Positions 1 to 11,089 of a stretch of DNA of 64,000 bases are shown here, piece by piece. The position numbers and the translations under genes were made by a program. The DNA comes from Mucor racemosus (lineage: Eukaryota; Mucoromycota; Mucoromycetes; Mucorales; Mucoraceae): positions 124,001 through 188,000 of the forward strand of contig JAPEHQ010000005.1 of assembly GCA_027405735.1 (NCBI GenBank), written 5' to 3'. The notes beneath the pieces were generated by a model, which had not been told where the DNA came from, did not search any database, and was given only the letters and a program-made list of their open reading frames with translations. Numbering within the stretch: the first letter of the stretch is position 1; each line of letters begins with the position of its first letter.

Positions 1-95
1 TCTAAAACCATCTGAAATCTACTTGACACAAAACCCTTTCTTGACGAATTTTGACTCTAGTAGTAGCTTCCAACTTTACATGATAATATATAGAT
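1..95 (+). repeat. Family A repeat, end fragment cut by window edge
   Basis: The reverse complement of this stretch aligns with the segments near 31320-31430 and 52160-52270, which lie inside other copies of the dispersed family. Shared words include 'tactag..tcaaaatt', a following T/G-rich run, and 'agatttcagatggtttta' against 'aggtttcagatggtttta'. It therefore looks like the end of a copy that extends leftwards out of the window, in the orientation of the 11-12.8 kb copy. The alignment was made by eye and the copy is diverged. Confidence 0.5.
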
Positions 96-606
96 ACTAC
101 TGCTAGTTCAGATATATCAGTTTTCTCAAGTGAGAGTTTATGGATACATAAAATATTATTTGTAGAAATAATAGTATATATACATCAATTTCTTTTTACA
201 CCTTGGCGATCCAATATTGATATCAGTAACTGTACCAAAAACAGGCCAGAAATTGTAGCATCCAATGATACTGTGTTTGATGATGACATTGATTTACAGA
301 TGCTCTACTACATATCTGACAACAGTACGTCTCTCCATATTCTTGCTATGATTAGCATTGTCGTATACATTCGATTGCTTTTAAACATAACAGTTACTAT
401 TGGGCAGGGTTACATAGCATATTTATTTTGAATTTTGGAAAACCAATCATCGATTCGAAGAATTAAGATACTAATTAAAAAGACCTTGACAAAATGTTTT
501 AATCAAAATATTTGGAGTACTACATTTGGTCATTTTCAACAAGATCCCAGATCTTCCCGAAATTAGATGTGAATCATATTTTTTTATTAAATAAACTTAT
601 ATTAAA
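96..606. other. Gene-free stretch downstream of TMEM97-like gene
   Basis: No recognisable gene. One open segment on the plus strand (about 198-321) reads as a plausible exon-like peptide containing RPEIVASNDTVFDDDIDLQ, followed by a GTACGT donor-like site. I recognise no family and find no start codon for it. The remainder is AT-rich and includes the 3' flank of the minus-strand gene that ends at 607. Confidence 0.4.
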
Positions 607-1380
607 TTATTCATTCTTCTTCTCTATCAAGGCAGCGTCGTTTGCCTTTATTTTCTTTGTAATACGCATATAAGAATCAACCAGACCAATAAGAGGAATG
701 AAGAAATAAGGAGAATATAGCATGAGTATGATATTTCGCTGGTATTCTTCTAATCCATAAGCTGCTGTGTTAAGTGCAATTTCGGCAAGGCAAGGCAATA
801 CAGTTGTCATAACATGTGCGCAATAAACTAAAGACATGGTTAATAGGCATTAATCACATATCCATAAATGATATTTACCTGCTAATGGCAAACGGACCCA
901 AGACTTGTCTATAATATCATCAAGTCAATAAAATATTCTCATCGCAACTGTATCAAATCCTAAATTACCTTTAAATACACCATAAGCAGCAAAAAAGAAG
1001 AAAGGAAGTTGTAGGAATGCTTCACAAAGGGAGAAGCTTTTGAACCACCATTTGACAGGAATAGTTTTATCCATGAAAGGATCACTTAACAAAGCCATGT
1101 ACGTACCATGTAATTGTTGAAAGAATGTAGGAATAATCCATTGAGGATACAAGTTTTGCAAATCAAAGAAAATAGTTATAGGAATATGAGAGCTGAAATA
1201 TAGGAACAAAACCCAATCCACAGGTCTATTCATGATAGGGTCCAGCTCTTGAGCAAATGTATCGACATGAGGTGAAATCACCTTAACAGCAGGTTCTGCA
1301 AATTTTTCAACCTTGGCATAAATTCTGTTACCCCAGTTTACAACTACCTCTACCTTGTCCAAAAATGAATCCCAACCCAT
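607..1380 (-). CDS. TMEM97/sigma-2 receptor-like EXPERA-domain membrane protein
   Basis: Three exons: 1380-969, 908-879 and 827-607, giving 220 aa, against about 176 in human TMEM97. TMEM97 proteins are four-span ER membrane proteins linked to sterol and cholesterol handling. Visible are the family words SSHIPITIFFDLQ (TM1, about residues 53-75), WWFKSFSLCEAFLQLPFFFFAAY (through TM2) and, once spliced, KSWVRLPLAVYCAHVMTT (TM3), with a fourth hydrophobic span near residue 182. The middle exon is only 30 nt. Splicing it in restores the conserved stretch before TM3 and keeps the frame. About 50 extra residues precede TM1. The C-terminus is KKNE, a KKXX-type ER-retrieval signal, which fits ER residence. 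Family identity is strong; the exact ligand is unknown. Confidence 0.88.
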
Positions 1381-2223
1381 ATTGTATGCTAATATAATTT
1401 ATGTATATGATAAAAGAGATGAGTTTTATTTGTTTTTTAAAAAAAAAACTTCAAATTTATACTCCCAAAATGAAACCTGCCCGCTTCTTCCCTGCTGAGT
1501 AGCTCAAGAAAACAGAGGGTTTAACTGTCACTAAATGCCATGTATGGTGGATTATTAATGCAAACTGTTCAAGATGTTTTGAATTGAAAGTGAAAACTAG
1601 TACAAAATGTACATCAGAAGATTACCTATACATAAATACGTCTGAGCAGGCAATCATTTAGATCTGATATTTGAGCAAATGCGTTCCAGAAGTAGAGTAT
1701 CAAGACTGACTGTCAACTGATTTTGTGCATATTACTACAATTTGTAATAGCTCGGGGATGAATGTAATAAAGTTATTACATATTACATGTTAGAAGAGCT
1801 ACAAATATTACATATCAAGCAATATAAAGCTGATCTTCATATCACAATTACTACTATACGATTGTTTTTCTCGAAAAAACTGTGAAGCTAAATTGGTCAT
1901 CTCTGTGAGGAAGCCTCGTAATTAGTATAATGATTTGGAAAACAACAATAAAAAAACTACACAGAAATAAAAGAGATGCCAGAGAATCTATCTACACTAG
2001 AATTGACTGATATATAAATTATGTGCATCTGAATAAATCCTTCAAAGGATGCCATCTTTCATTTTTTATGTCGAAAAAAAAAAAGCCATCATTATTGGTA
2101 TTATTGTTGTGATATATACTACATCATGTAGCCCAGGGCTATTTTATTTTCTAATTGTTCGCTCCATAGCTCATTATTAAATACAATTCATTTAGTTTGT
2201 GCGATTCTCCAATCTCCTTGCCA
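1381..2223. other. Gene-free stretch between TMEM97-like and UXT genes
   Basis: AT-rich with no convincing reading frame on either strand. It must contain the promoter of the minus-strand gene starting at 1380 and the 3' region of the gene ending at 2224. I see no RNA gene and no repeat shared with the rest of the window. Confidence 0.5.
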
Positions 2224-2903
2224 TTACTGTTGATTGACTATGATTTCAGAAATAGCCTCCAATGCCTAACGATATAGTATTAGAATCTAAATCATATTTA
2301 CACATGGCTATGGTTTTACCATTTTGATATGTGCTCTAATTTTATCTGCTTCTGCTGTATGTTTATCTGCTATTCTAATAATCCAGTATCTTTAGAATTG
2401 TGGTAAATTGTTTCTATAAATTTACAAATCAAAATTACCCTTGTAAATGTATCACTTTCTTTCCAATGAATTTCTTTGCCTCGTCTAACGTGAATTGAAC
2501 ATGAAAACCAAATCCAACGTTAACGTAAATGTATTTGGTATCAGGTCTATAAAAGCATTAGTTTTTGTGATTCCATTTGACAGCTAATGTATGTTATTAT
2601 TGTCCTTACACGTGAGCTTGTACAAAGAATTGAGAACCAAGATCAACCATAGTTTTTAATTCATCCAATTTATTCTCTTGAATAGTTTCGATTTGTGCAT
2701 TTAATTTTTGGCTATCATAAAATAAAGGTTTATATCTAATATACTTCCAAGATAAACAGTTCCACTCACTATTCTGAAATGCTGTTGAATATAAGATCTC
2801 GCTCATCCAGCTCTTTCTTTAATGATGGTTTTAATTTCATAGATATAAATTCATCGTATTTTTTAATCAATGCACCCAAATCTTGCTTTACTGTGTCCTC
2901 CAT
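2224..2903 (-). CDS. UXT: UXT-like prefoldin alpha-class protein
   Basis: Five exons: 2903-2770, 2711-2610, 2546-2439, 2389-2320 and 2265-2224, giving 151 aa (human UXT is 157). UXT is a small prefoldin-like subunit of the R2TP/URI co-chaperone complex. The spliced protein shows the family order: an N-terminal coiled coil (KKYDEFISMKLKPSLKKELD), then LDELKTMVDLGSQFFVQ, the strand segment PDTKYIYVNVGFGFHVQFTL, DEAKKFIGKK, and a C-terminal helix ending ALEAISEIIVNQQ. The first four exons are supported by match to the family. The acceptor of exon 4 (TTCTAAAG) gives an unusual YWIIRI segment and is the least certain join. The ATG at 2903 is the first in frame. A 31-T tract lies 52 bp upstream. 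Confidence 0.88.
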
Positions 2904-2952
2904 TTTAAAAGTTAAAACGTTGTTATCGTCTAGTTGAATAACAGGTTGAGGA

Positions 2953-2954
<2 letters not shown>

Positions 2955-2985
<31 letters not shown>
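2955..2985 (-). promoter_or_regulatory. Poly(dA:dT) tract upstream of UXT
   Basis: A run of 31 T on the plus strand, that is poly(A) on the UXT coding strand, lies 52 bp before its start codon. Such tracts exclude nucleosomes in fungal promoters, or may lie in the 5' leader. Similar tracts precede three other genes in this window. Confidence 0.55.
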
Positions 2986-3457
2986 CATGAAAAAGCTTTT
3001 AAATAACCGCTATTTCGGGTAAAATCATGCTGCACAGTTACGAATATTTCATAATTTGGGACATTTTGTAGGTTAAATTGCATTTGATCGCATGAATAAA
3101 TTCTCGATATAAAAGTATCTATACAATTGAATGCCAAACCATTGGCAAATTAAGAGATTGGTTCATTCTATGCTATAAATATGACCAGGATCCCAACATT
3201 CAAGTGGCTTTACTGCTTATTAAACATCAAATGTAGCGTAAATAGCATCCAAAAGAATCAACTCATACATATAGTTACATCTAATAATTTCTCTGATAAA
3301 ATGTGGTTATTATTAGAAAAATTAGACTTGTGTCATACTGCGGAACCTTTCTATTTCAAATAAATCGATCGTTTGGAGGTTTATATAAATATTGGAACTT
3401 CGACACAGGTTACCCGACGACAAACACTTCTTTTTTAATTATAAAAACTTTTAGTTT
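2986..3457. other. Divergent intergenic region UXT / TATDN1
   Basis: No gene identified. It separates the UXT start at 2903 from the TATDN1 start at 3458, so it should hold both promoters. A 60-codon open frame at 3181-3363 is unsupported: it has no family resemblance and no neighbouring exon. Confidence 0.45.
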
Positions 3458-4565
3458 ATGCATCGTAGAATGATGAAATTTATTGGTACTCGAAATAATC
3501 AATATGTCATCATGTTTTAGCTAATGAATTATTCAGATATTGGTGCTAATATGACCGATCCTATGTTCAGAGGATTATACCGTGGTAAACAAGCCCATGC
3601 AGGTAGGTCAAAAACACCTGAAGATGATGTAAAAGGCACTCAAATGTTAAATTATCAAGATGATCTTGCACTCGTTTTACAACGTGCACGCGACGGAGGC
3701 GTACAAAAGATTTTTATTACGGGTACTAATCTAGAAGACTCAAAAGAAGCTATTGAAGCTATTGAGAGTAACGATGATGGTAAGTAAGGTGTTTTAGGTT
3801 ACTATTTTACATGCTAAAACGCAAACTTTAGCCAAGGGTTTCTTGTATTCCACTGTTGGCTGCCATCCTACCCGATGCTCTGAATTTGAAGCCTATAAAG
3901 ATGGGCCTCAAGCTTACCATGATGAACTTTTAAAAGTAGCTACTAGTTCTAAAACTGTTGTAGCTATTGGAGAATGTGGGCTTGATTACGATCGTCTTCA
4001 TTTTTGTGATAAAGAAACTCAAAAAAAATATTTTGCAGTGCAATTCAATTTGGCTGAAAAAACCCAATTGCCCATGTTTTTGCATAATCGCAATACAGGC
4101 ACTGACTTTTATGATTTAGTTAAAGCTAATCGTCATAAGTTTAAGCATGGTGTTGTTCATTCATTTACAGGAAGTTTAGAGGAAATGAAAATGCTTATTG
4201 ATTTGGATTTATACATTGGTGTCAATGGATGTTCTATGAAAACTGCTGAAAATCTGGAAGTTGTAAAAGCTATTCCTCAAGATAGATTAATGATTGAAAC
4301 AGATGCTCCTTGGTGTGATATTCGCCCTACTCATGCTTCTTTTGCCCACCTTAAAAATGTAAGCTCTGAAGAAATGAAGGCGTATGCTCCACCTAGCAAG
4401 AAGAAGGAAAAATTCGAAATGGGATGCATGGTGAAGAGCAGAAATGAACCATGTACTATAGGTCTCGTTTTGCATGCAGTCGCATCTATTCGTAACATTG
4501 ATCCAGTTGAACTATCAGAAATCATTTGGAATAATACATGTACAGTGTTTAATACATCAGTATAA
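3458..4565 (+). CDS. TATDN1: TATDN1-type TatD deoxyribonuclease
   Basis: Three exons: 3458-3485, 3537-3779 and 3832-4565, giving 334 aa (human TATDN1 is 297). TatD enzymes are metal-dependent 3'-5' exonucleases/endonucleases of the TIM-barrel amidohydrolase type. The first exon is 28 nt. Splicing GTACTC...TTCAG joins MMKFI to [17 protein letters not shown], which restores the family start (KFIDIGxNxTDPMFRG), whereas the unspliced ATG at 3524 does not. Further motifs are [46 protein letters not shown] and MIETDAPWC. An insertion of about 30 residues ([20 protein letters not shown]) lies after the YRG motif. The start could be any of three in-frame ATGs at 3458, 3470 and 3473. It ends 45 bp from the convergent RPT2 gene. 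Confidence 0.92.
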
Positions 4566-4610
4566 TAAAATTATTTGTATAATAGATTTTTTATTATATT
4601 ATAAAAAAAT

Positions 4611-6389
4611 TTAAAGATAAAGACCTTCAGGAGTACCTTCACTCTTTCTATACAAGACCTTCTCCTTGGCTTTACGGAAATCTTCTGCAACAACCTTCAT
4701 ACGACGTTCACGCAATGCCATTAAACCAGATTCTGTACAAATAGCCTATTTAAATATGTCAGTGCTTCAGTTTTCTAATATATTTCAGATGTGTACAAAT
4801 TTACCTTAATATCAGCACCCGATAGATCATCCTTTGACATGACAAATTCTTCCAAATCAACATCATCAGCCAATGTCATCCTTGAAGTATGAATGTTGAA
4901 AATTCTACGCTTTGTCTTAACATCAGGCAAGGGGAATTCAATTTTACGATCAATACGACCGGGACGAATCAATGCAGGATCTAAACTATCAATCTTATTT
5001 GTTGCCATGATAACCTTAACATCACCTCTAGAATCGAAACCATCCAATTGATTCAATAATTCCAACATGGTACGTTGAATTTCACGTTCACCACCAGAGG
5101 TTGAATCGTAACGCTTTGTACCAACAGCATCAATTTCATCAATGAAAACAATGGCAGGTGCATTTTCTTCTGCAACACGGAACAATTCACGAACTAATTT
5201 AGGACCATCACCCAAATATTTTTGAATCAATTCTGAACCAACGATACGTAAGAAAGTAGCACTGGTTTGATTAGCAACAGCCTTTGCTAATAAAGTTTTA
5301 CCGGTACCGGGGACACCATATAAAATGACACCCTTTGGAGGTTTGATACCCATTTCTTCGTATAATTCAGGATGTGTTAAAGGTAATTCTACAGCTTCCT
5401 TAATTTCTTGTACTTGTTGCTCAAGACCACCAATATCGGCATAAGATTCAGTAGGTGCCTTTTCCAATTTCATAACACTGACCATTGGATCAGTATCATC
5501 ACCTAGAACACCAACAACAGACATTGTCTTGTGATGCAAAAGAACACTACATCCAGGTTCTAACAAGTCTTTATCAACAAAACTCATAACAGAAACATAA
5601 TATTCAGGTCCAGTAGCTGAAGATACAATAACATGGTCGTCATCAATGATTTCTTCTAATGAACCAACTGTCATTGGAGAACCACGTAAATCATCCACAC
5701 GTGTTCTTTCTTCTTGATCTCTTTCTTCCTGAGGCTTGAGTCGTTCTTGATTTTGTACAAATTCCTCTTCAAGTAACAAATAATCCTTAATACGCTCCAT
5801 CTTGAGCATCTTGAGACGACAACGTGTAGTAGGGAAAACTAAAAAGATATCCGAATGTTGAGTATTTCTTTTGCATATACTGCATCAAAATTAATCAAAT
5901 GTACCTTGAGGTAATTTGGCAGTTGTGTCAGGTCCTCTCTTCTTCTTTTTGCCTACACGAGTAGGTACTGGAGGCTCCCACTTCTTCTTCTTATCCTTAT
6001 CCTTTTACATTTGAACATTATCAATTAATAAACTGCCCTTTTTTTTCGCATTTTTATACATGATGATGTACCTTGTCTTTTTTATCATTGCCTCTTGGCA
6101 TACCAGATTGAGAATTACCCTAATTATTTACCATTTAGTCTTTAAACTTGAAATTTGGAATGTAATTTATTACCATTTTATATTATTATCTTTAAAAAGT
6201 TATAAAAAGAAAAAGGTAAAGAGTAATGTTCAATGGATTTTGCTTGTATGAAATAGCCTGCGCGTCCAAATTCGTCACCTAACAATGGTACGTCAGCTGC
6301 GTGACCATTTAAACATGATTTAAAATCACTTTTTGCACTCACTATACAATAGCATTCATTAGAAAGCACTGATACCATTGGCTTACCAT
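4611..6389 (-). CDS. RPT2: 26S proteasome regulatory ATPase subunit Rpt2 (PSMC1)
   Basis: Five exons: 6389-6387, 6119-6072, 6001-5905, 5838-4805 and 4745-4611, giving 438 aa (human 440). Rpt2 is one of six AAA+ ATPases in the 19S base that unfold substrates and open the 20S gate. Visible are an [11 protein letters not shown] start (the N-myristoylation signal of this subunit), a lysine-rich N-terminus, a coiled coil, an OB region, Walker A GVPGTGKT (about 224-231), Walker B VFIDEIDA (about 280), the [20 protein letters not shown] segment, arginine fingers in RPGRIDRK, and a C-terminal EGTPEGLYL tail that docks in the 20S pocket. The first coding exon consists of ATG only; a 267-nt intron, the longest in this gene, separates it from Gly2. 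Walker A reads GVPG where GPPG or GAPG is usual. Confidence 0.95.
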
Positions 6390-7510
6390 TTCTGTAATGT
6401 ACTCGTTTTGAAGGATTTTAACACCATAAAAACACTGGTTTCTTTACTGGTTTTCTGCGTTTTTATAATTTCAAACATTTTTAAATTGCTGGTATATTAT
6501 TTTTCTGTCGCACTCTGCTGTGAATAGGCTATGACTGCATCATATCGACAAGTTGTATATGTATTTTCTGAAATTAGCTTGATTCGGCATTTAAAATAAT
6601 TTCACAACAACAGAGATTATCCCAATCCCCGATTTTTTTCCAGATTGACCAAAAAATCTTTCTTTTAGAAATTAAACGACAAAAAATATATTTAGCTCAC
6701 TTTATGAGTATAATAAAACTGATAGATATTTTGATTTTACATTTAATGATATCAATTTTGTTGTATTTTTTCTGCAAATATTTTTCTGTATATTCAAAAA
6801 AATGAAAACCAGTTTTTGGTAAATAAAACACTACTATTGCAATTAGATATTTGATTTTACGTTTTGATTTAACGAAGGGTACTTTTATCTATATGCCAAA
6901 ATTTTGCCTACTCGAAAAGTCCAACTTTTCATCGAAATATCTCAAATTTTCGATTTCCAAACTTTTTGGACGACCAAATGATAAGGCTAGATTTTGGGCA
7001 GCTTTTAGACTTTTTATGCAGAAAACATCTGAAAATTAGGATAAAAATGTACAAACGTTTCGTTTAATGTCTTTTTCTAATTTCAAAATTGAAGGGTGCT
7101 CGCATGTAATACATCAAATAAAACCTCAAACTAATTGTAATTAAATGATACATAATTTGGCATTTTTCAATAACATATAATTATACAATTTGAATTTAAA
7201 CATCATGCATTTCGAAGATAAATATGCGAGATATCTTATTTAAATAATTGTAAAAGAAGCATCCCGCTTAGCTATCTTTTTGTTTTGCTACTATCACTTT
7301 CTACTGCTTCTGTTCTATTATAAGATATTTTATTTGGTGCATCTCCTAAAATAAGAGTTCAGAATATAGAGGTACTCTAGGTGCCTTTAAATCAAACAAT
7401 CCAATGGTGGTCACTAATATTTCATGAAAATGTGGTACTCCGTCATGATTCGCGAACCATTTTTTTTACCAAACTTCTTTTTCAATATAAACACAACACA
7501 ACACAACACA
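6390..7510. other. Gene-free stretch between RPT2 and IES6
   Basis: A very AT-rich divergent intergenic region of about 1.1 kb. It contains the promoters of RPT2 (-) and IES6 (+) and a run of CACAA units just before the IES6 start. No coding segment or RNA gene is recognised. Phrases such as 'tttccaaactttttggacgacc' do not match the family A or B repeats elsewhere. Confidence 0.45.
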
Positions 7511-8101
7511 ATGTAAGCAGCAGAGACTCATTGGTTAAACCTTGGGATACTAATAGAACATTACTTCTGATGACATGTAGGGCACCAAAAAAAAGCTCAA
7601 AGAAATCATATTTTGGCAAAAAGGTATTTTATCCCGCCATTGTAATGTTCATAAATACTAATAACAATGAAACCAAATAGTCAAACTTATCAGAAAGTGA
7701 AGAAGAATACGAGGGGCCACTCAATCTACTCACAGCAAAAAAGCCATTTAAAAATCCAAGCTACAAAACAATAAAAAAGAACAAAAATTTAAAGCAGATC
7801 CTCACAATGGAAAGAGATAATGTATTTGCACTTGATGTTCCAACCTGTAAGTTCTTGACAAGGTCATGAATATAAGTTTTTATATTAATTATATAATCTA
7901 GATGAAAATATTGAATGTGCTCCATCAATTCTACCACAAAAGAAATATTGCGATATTACAGGATTAAGTGCGAAATATACAGATCCCAAGACTGGATTGC
8001 GATATCATAATGCAGAAATTTATCAATTTATTCGTACACTGGGCGTACCTAATGTGCAAGCTTATTTGGCGAGTAGAAATGCAGCTGTTGTACTTAAATA
8101 G
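7511..8101 (+). CDS. IES6: INO80 complex subunit Ies6 (YL1 C-terminal domain)
   Basis: Proposed exons are 7511-7512, 7581-7623, 7681-7846 and 7902-8101, giving 136 aa. Ies6/INO80C binds Arp5 in the INO80 chromatin remodeller. The C-terminal half shows the YL1-C signature PQKKYCDITGLSAKYTDPKT followed by LRYHNAEIYQFI and GVPNVQAYLASRNA. Before it are a basic N-terminus and the NLKQILTMERDN helix. In this model the start codon is itself split: AT, then a GTAAGC...GTAG intron, then G, giving MAPKKSSKKS. An alternative without that intron starts at 7570 (MTCRAPKK...) in the same frame, so the N-terminus is uncertain. The rest is firm. The stop lies 27 bp from the convergent ankyrin gene. Confidence 0.88.
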
Positions 8102-8128
8102 ACAGTTTTTACTGTTAATAAAGCGTTT

Positions 8129-8831
8129 TTATTTAAATGAGACAGTAAGATCTTCGTTATCAGAATTATCTTCCTACATTTTTATAAATTTCACATTGAG
8201 TAATTTCATGGGAAAAAATATAAAGACTTACCATATCATATCCTGCTACAGCTCGATCAATTAAATCTCTCATATCATCATCTCGTCCAACCACATAATC
8301 TTCGACAGTAGATTTTGCATTGTTTTGAATTCTACGCAAAATGTTTATGAAAAATGCATAAAATTGCACACATTATAGTTTTTACCTTGGATCAGCACCA
8401 GCATCAATTAAAATATCTACCATATTAAGTCCAACTTCAGGGTCTTCTTCATACTGCACTGCCAAATGCAATGGTGTATTTCCTTCCTTTTTGTTTCTTT
8501 GGTTTACATTTATATCTGGAATTTTCAACAATAGCTCCATACATGTCAGTGATCCAAATCGAGCTCTATACTTTTGGGTAAATAAACAAATAGCAATTAT
8601 ATATGATGATGATATATTACGTATAATGAAGAGCTGTATCACCTAAATCGTCGGTGTGATTTATGTCAAAATCTCCTTCCTTGAAAATATCTTCCAACAT
8701 TTCATCTAGATCATTTCTACAAGCTGCCAACATAAGGTCATCTGTTGCAGTTTTCCAGATTAGTTACTACACGTGATTTCCACACATTAAATACTTTTAC
8801 TATCTGTTGTTTTTTCTTCATCAGGCATCAT
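8129..8831 (-). CDS. Small ankyrin-repeat protein
   Basis: Five exons: 8831-8801, 8741-8621, 8565-8386, 8331-8232 and 8173-8129, giving 158 aa. The protein is mostly ankyrin repeats: DLMLAACRNDLDEMLEDIF, then DDLGDTALHYTARFGSLTCMELLL, then KKEGNTPLHLAVQYEEDPE, then MVDILIDAGADPRIQNNAKS. It ends in an acidic tail (DNSDNEDLTVSF). This is the layout of small fungal ankyrin proteins such as budding-yeast YGL242C, whose function is poorly defined. The join CATTATAC/AGCTCG keeps the TALHYxAR motif intact, supporting the model. Start: two adjacent ATGs at 8831 and 8828. Confidence 0.85.
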
Positions 8832-9067
8832 TGTATGTTTTATTGCGTTTACAAAAAAGAGGTGAGAATGCTGGATTAAACATTTGGAAAAATTAAAAAC
8901 CTGTCACCGTTGGAATCAAAGGGCTGTTGCACAAAATCCCCTTGATGATTGCAGTAATTACGGCGCAATGAACCATAATTCATTTAAAAATAAGCTAATG
9001 CATGATATATTTCTGTATATTGTGTGTATATGAAAAATTAGGCTATATAATTTGTTTTTTTATTTTG

Positions 9068-9106
<39 letters not shown>
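9068..9106 (+). promoter_or_regulatory. 39-nt poly(A) tract in divergent promoter
   Basis: An uninterrupted run of 39 A lies between the ankyrin gene (-, starts 8831) and the LEA-2-like gene (+, starts 9284), 177 bp before the latter. It is the longest homopolymer in the window. As poly(dA:dT) it could set the nucleosome-free region of this 450-bp divergent promoter. The rest of the 8832-9283 spacer holds no recognisable gene. Confidence 0.5.
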
Positions 9107-9108
<2 letters not shown>

Positions 9109-9283
9109 ATCCAGATGCCATTTGATTAGTAAATTATTTCCTTGTGTAATGTAAAAGCGGGGCCATTTTGTTATATTTGGGTAAATACATCGATATTGTA
9201 CCTATTTTTAAGTATTGAATTCACCGAGTACACAGGATTTTTCTTTTTCTTTTTCCCTACTTTCTTTGTTATTATATACAAAA

Positions 9284-10437
9284 ATGTCGCAAAACAATCG
9301 TCATTCGTATAAATCTGATCCATATAGAGCAGCAAGAAAACCTCCTAGTCCAGGTAAAAATATAGCAATTTTTTCATATTTACATTGTCTAAAAATACAC
9401 AAATAGTAGGATATTACGATTCCCCTAGTCTCAATTCTGACCAATATCACTCGAGATCTCCATCTGAAAGCAGCACCTCAAAATTAGCTACTACCGCAAT
9501 AAATACAGCAGCAATAGATCAACAAGATCCATATGCTCCAAAATCACATCATAAAAAGAAAAAAAAGTATAAGCCTGCTTCTACTGTTACAACGGAGGGA
9601 GATAAGAGAGCAAATTCATATTTACCTTATTCAAATCATAATCGAAATCCTTACGACCCAGTTGAGCCAATTTATTTAGAGCAAGATGATGATTATTTAC
9701 CAAGTTTTAATTCACCAGGCCAATATCAGCATAATTCAGTGCAAAGAAGTCGAGGACCTGTAGGTTCCATTTTACAGGATAATATCGTAATGGATATGAT
9801 GAGTGAACATCATAATGCAAATGATGATGATTACGAGACAAAACCCCAATTGGAACATATATTACCTCCTGTCAAAAAGAAGAAATGGTGGACAAAATGT
9901 GGTCTTACTGGTAGAAAATTAGTCATTATTGTATTTGTATTCATCATTATTGTGGGTGTTATATCTTATTTCGTTTGGCCAAGAACACCTACATTACAAT
10001 ATGTTGATGCTGGATTAGTAAGTGGCTCTGAATCGCTGATCAATGATACAATGATGATTGCAAATTGGAATGTTAATTTTACGGTATTGAATAACGATAA
10101 TTTTATACCAACAAATATACAAAATTTTGCGGTAAATGTAATTGAAAGTAGCTCAGGTGATATATTTGGAACTGGAAATTCAGGTCATCTCATGTTGAAA
10201 CCAAGATCTCAAGATCAACAAATTACTATACCCATTTCAATTAATTTTCAAAGAGATGCGACCAATCAAGCAATGAAAACATTGGTGAGTGCTTGCCAAA
10301 TTAAGGAAGTGGATTCATCAGCTTCAACGAGACAAAGTTTAAGTATAACATTTGAAATTGTATATTATATTGCTGGCATTGTATGGCATCCTGTATCAAG
10401 AGTATCTCCCTCAACTTATTTTGATTGTCCTTCTTGA
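9284..10437 (+). CDS. LEA-2-like single-pass membrane protein
   Basis: Two exons: 9284-9353 and 9407-10437, giving 366 aa. The N-terminal ~190 residues are polar, disordered and rich in Ser, Asp, His and Lys clusters. Residues about 195-214 form one strongly hydrophobic helix (VIIVFVFIIIVGVISYFVW), preceded by KKKKWW, so the N-terminus is probably cytosolic. The following ~150 residues resemble the LEA-2/NDR1-HIN1-like beta-sandwich: GLVSGSESLINDTMMIANW, VNFTVLNNDNFIPTNIQNF and LKPRSQDQQITIPISINFQ. Such proteins occur on fungal vacuolar or plasma membranes; the role here is not known. The ATG at 9284 lies after a pyrimidine-rich leader and its exon splices in frame at CCAG/TAGG. Confidence 0.78.
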
Positions 10438-11089
10438 ATAATAAATTATTTTGTGATTTTTTTAATGTGTATAGTCTTTGCGATAGTATATCGTGAGATG
10501 TCACCGATGAGTACCTCTTTTCCTTTATTTCATCTTGTTCAGCTGATTCCACTCCTTTTGCTGCCTTACGTATTTGAAGTTCACCTTCTTTAGAATTTCA
10601 AATAAACACACTACGAAGATTGAATATTTTCTGTCCCAGCTTTTTGTTACTTCGAGTCTCTATGCTATGGCAAGCTGTACAAGTGCTTAATTTCATAAGT
10701 CATATATATGTACTAACAGATATTTGACTTGAAAACCGTTGTTTGTAAGTTACTAGGCTTAATAACAGATACGTTGCTAGATCTACTGTACTTGCTATAT
10801 AAAATATCAATATGATAAAATGCAGACAACATGAAATGGACGGGTATTGTAAGTACAAGAGTAGCCTTAGTTGCTGCAGTGTACTGAGATTAAGCCTTTA
10901 TTACTGAATTTGTTCCTCTTAGGAATATGTTCTAATAATAAAAACAGCCTTTTACTTATTTTTCTTATTGCAAAAGCAATCCAATTACACTCCATAACTT
11001 ATAATTGCTTTTCTTTCTAATTAATTTAATCATTGAAAAAAATTGATTTTCTTACACTCTATAATTGGTGAAATTTATTAAATTGCTTT
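10438..11089. other. Gene-free 3' flank of LEA-2-like gene
   Basis: AT-rich sequence with no supported frame, RNA gene or recognised repeat. The motif 'actccataacttataattg' near 10990 recurs loosely as 'cactctataattgg' at 11055 and 'aatccataagttaaaatgg' at 11109. This suggests short diverged internal repetition at the edge of the repeat that follows. Confidence 0.35.

Noticed and set aside
3181..3363. 60-codon frame upstream of TATDN1
   Set aside because: No family similarity, no plausible splice to the next gene, and it sits in a promoter region.
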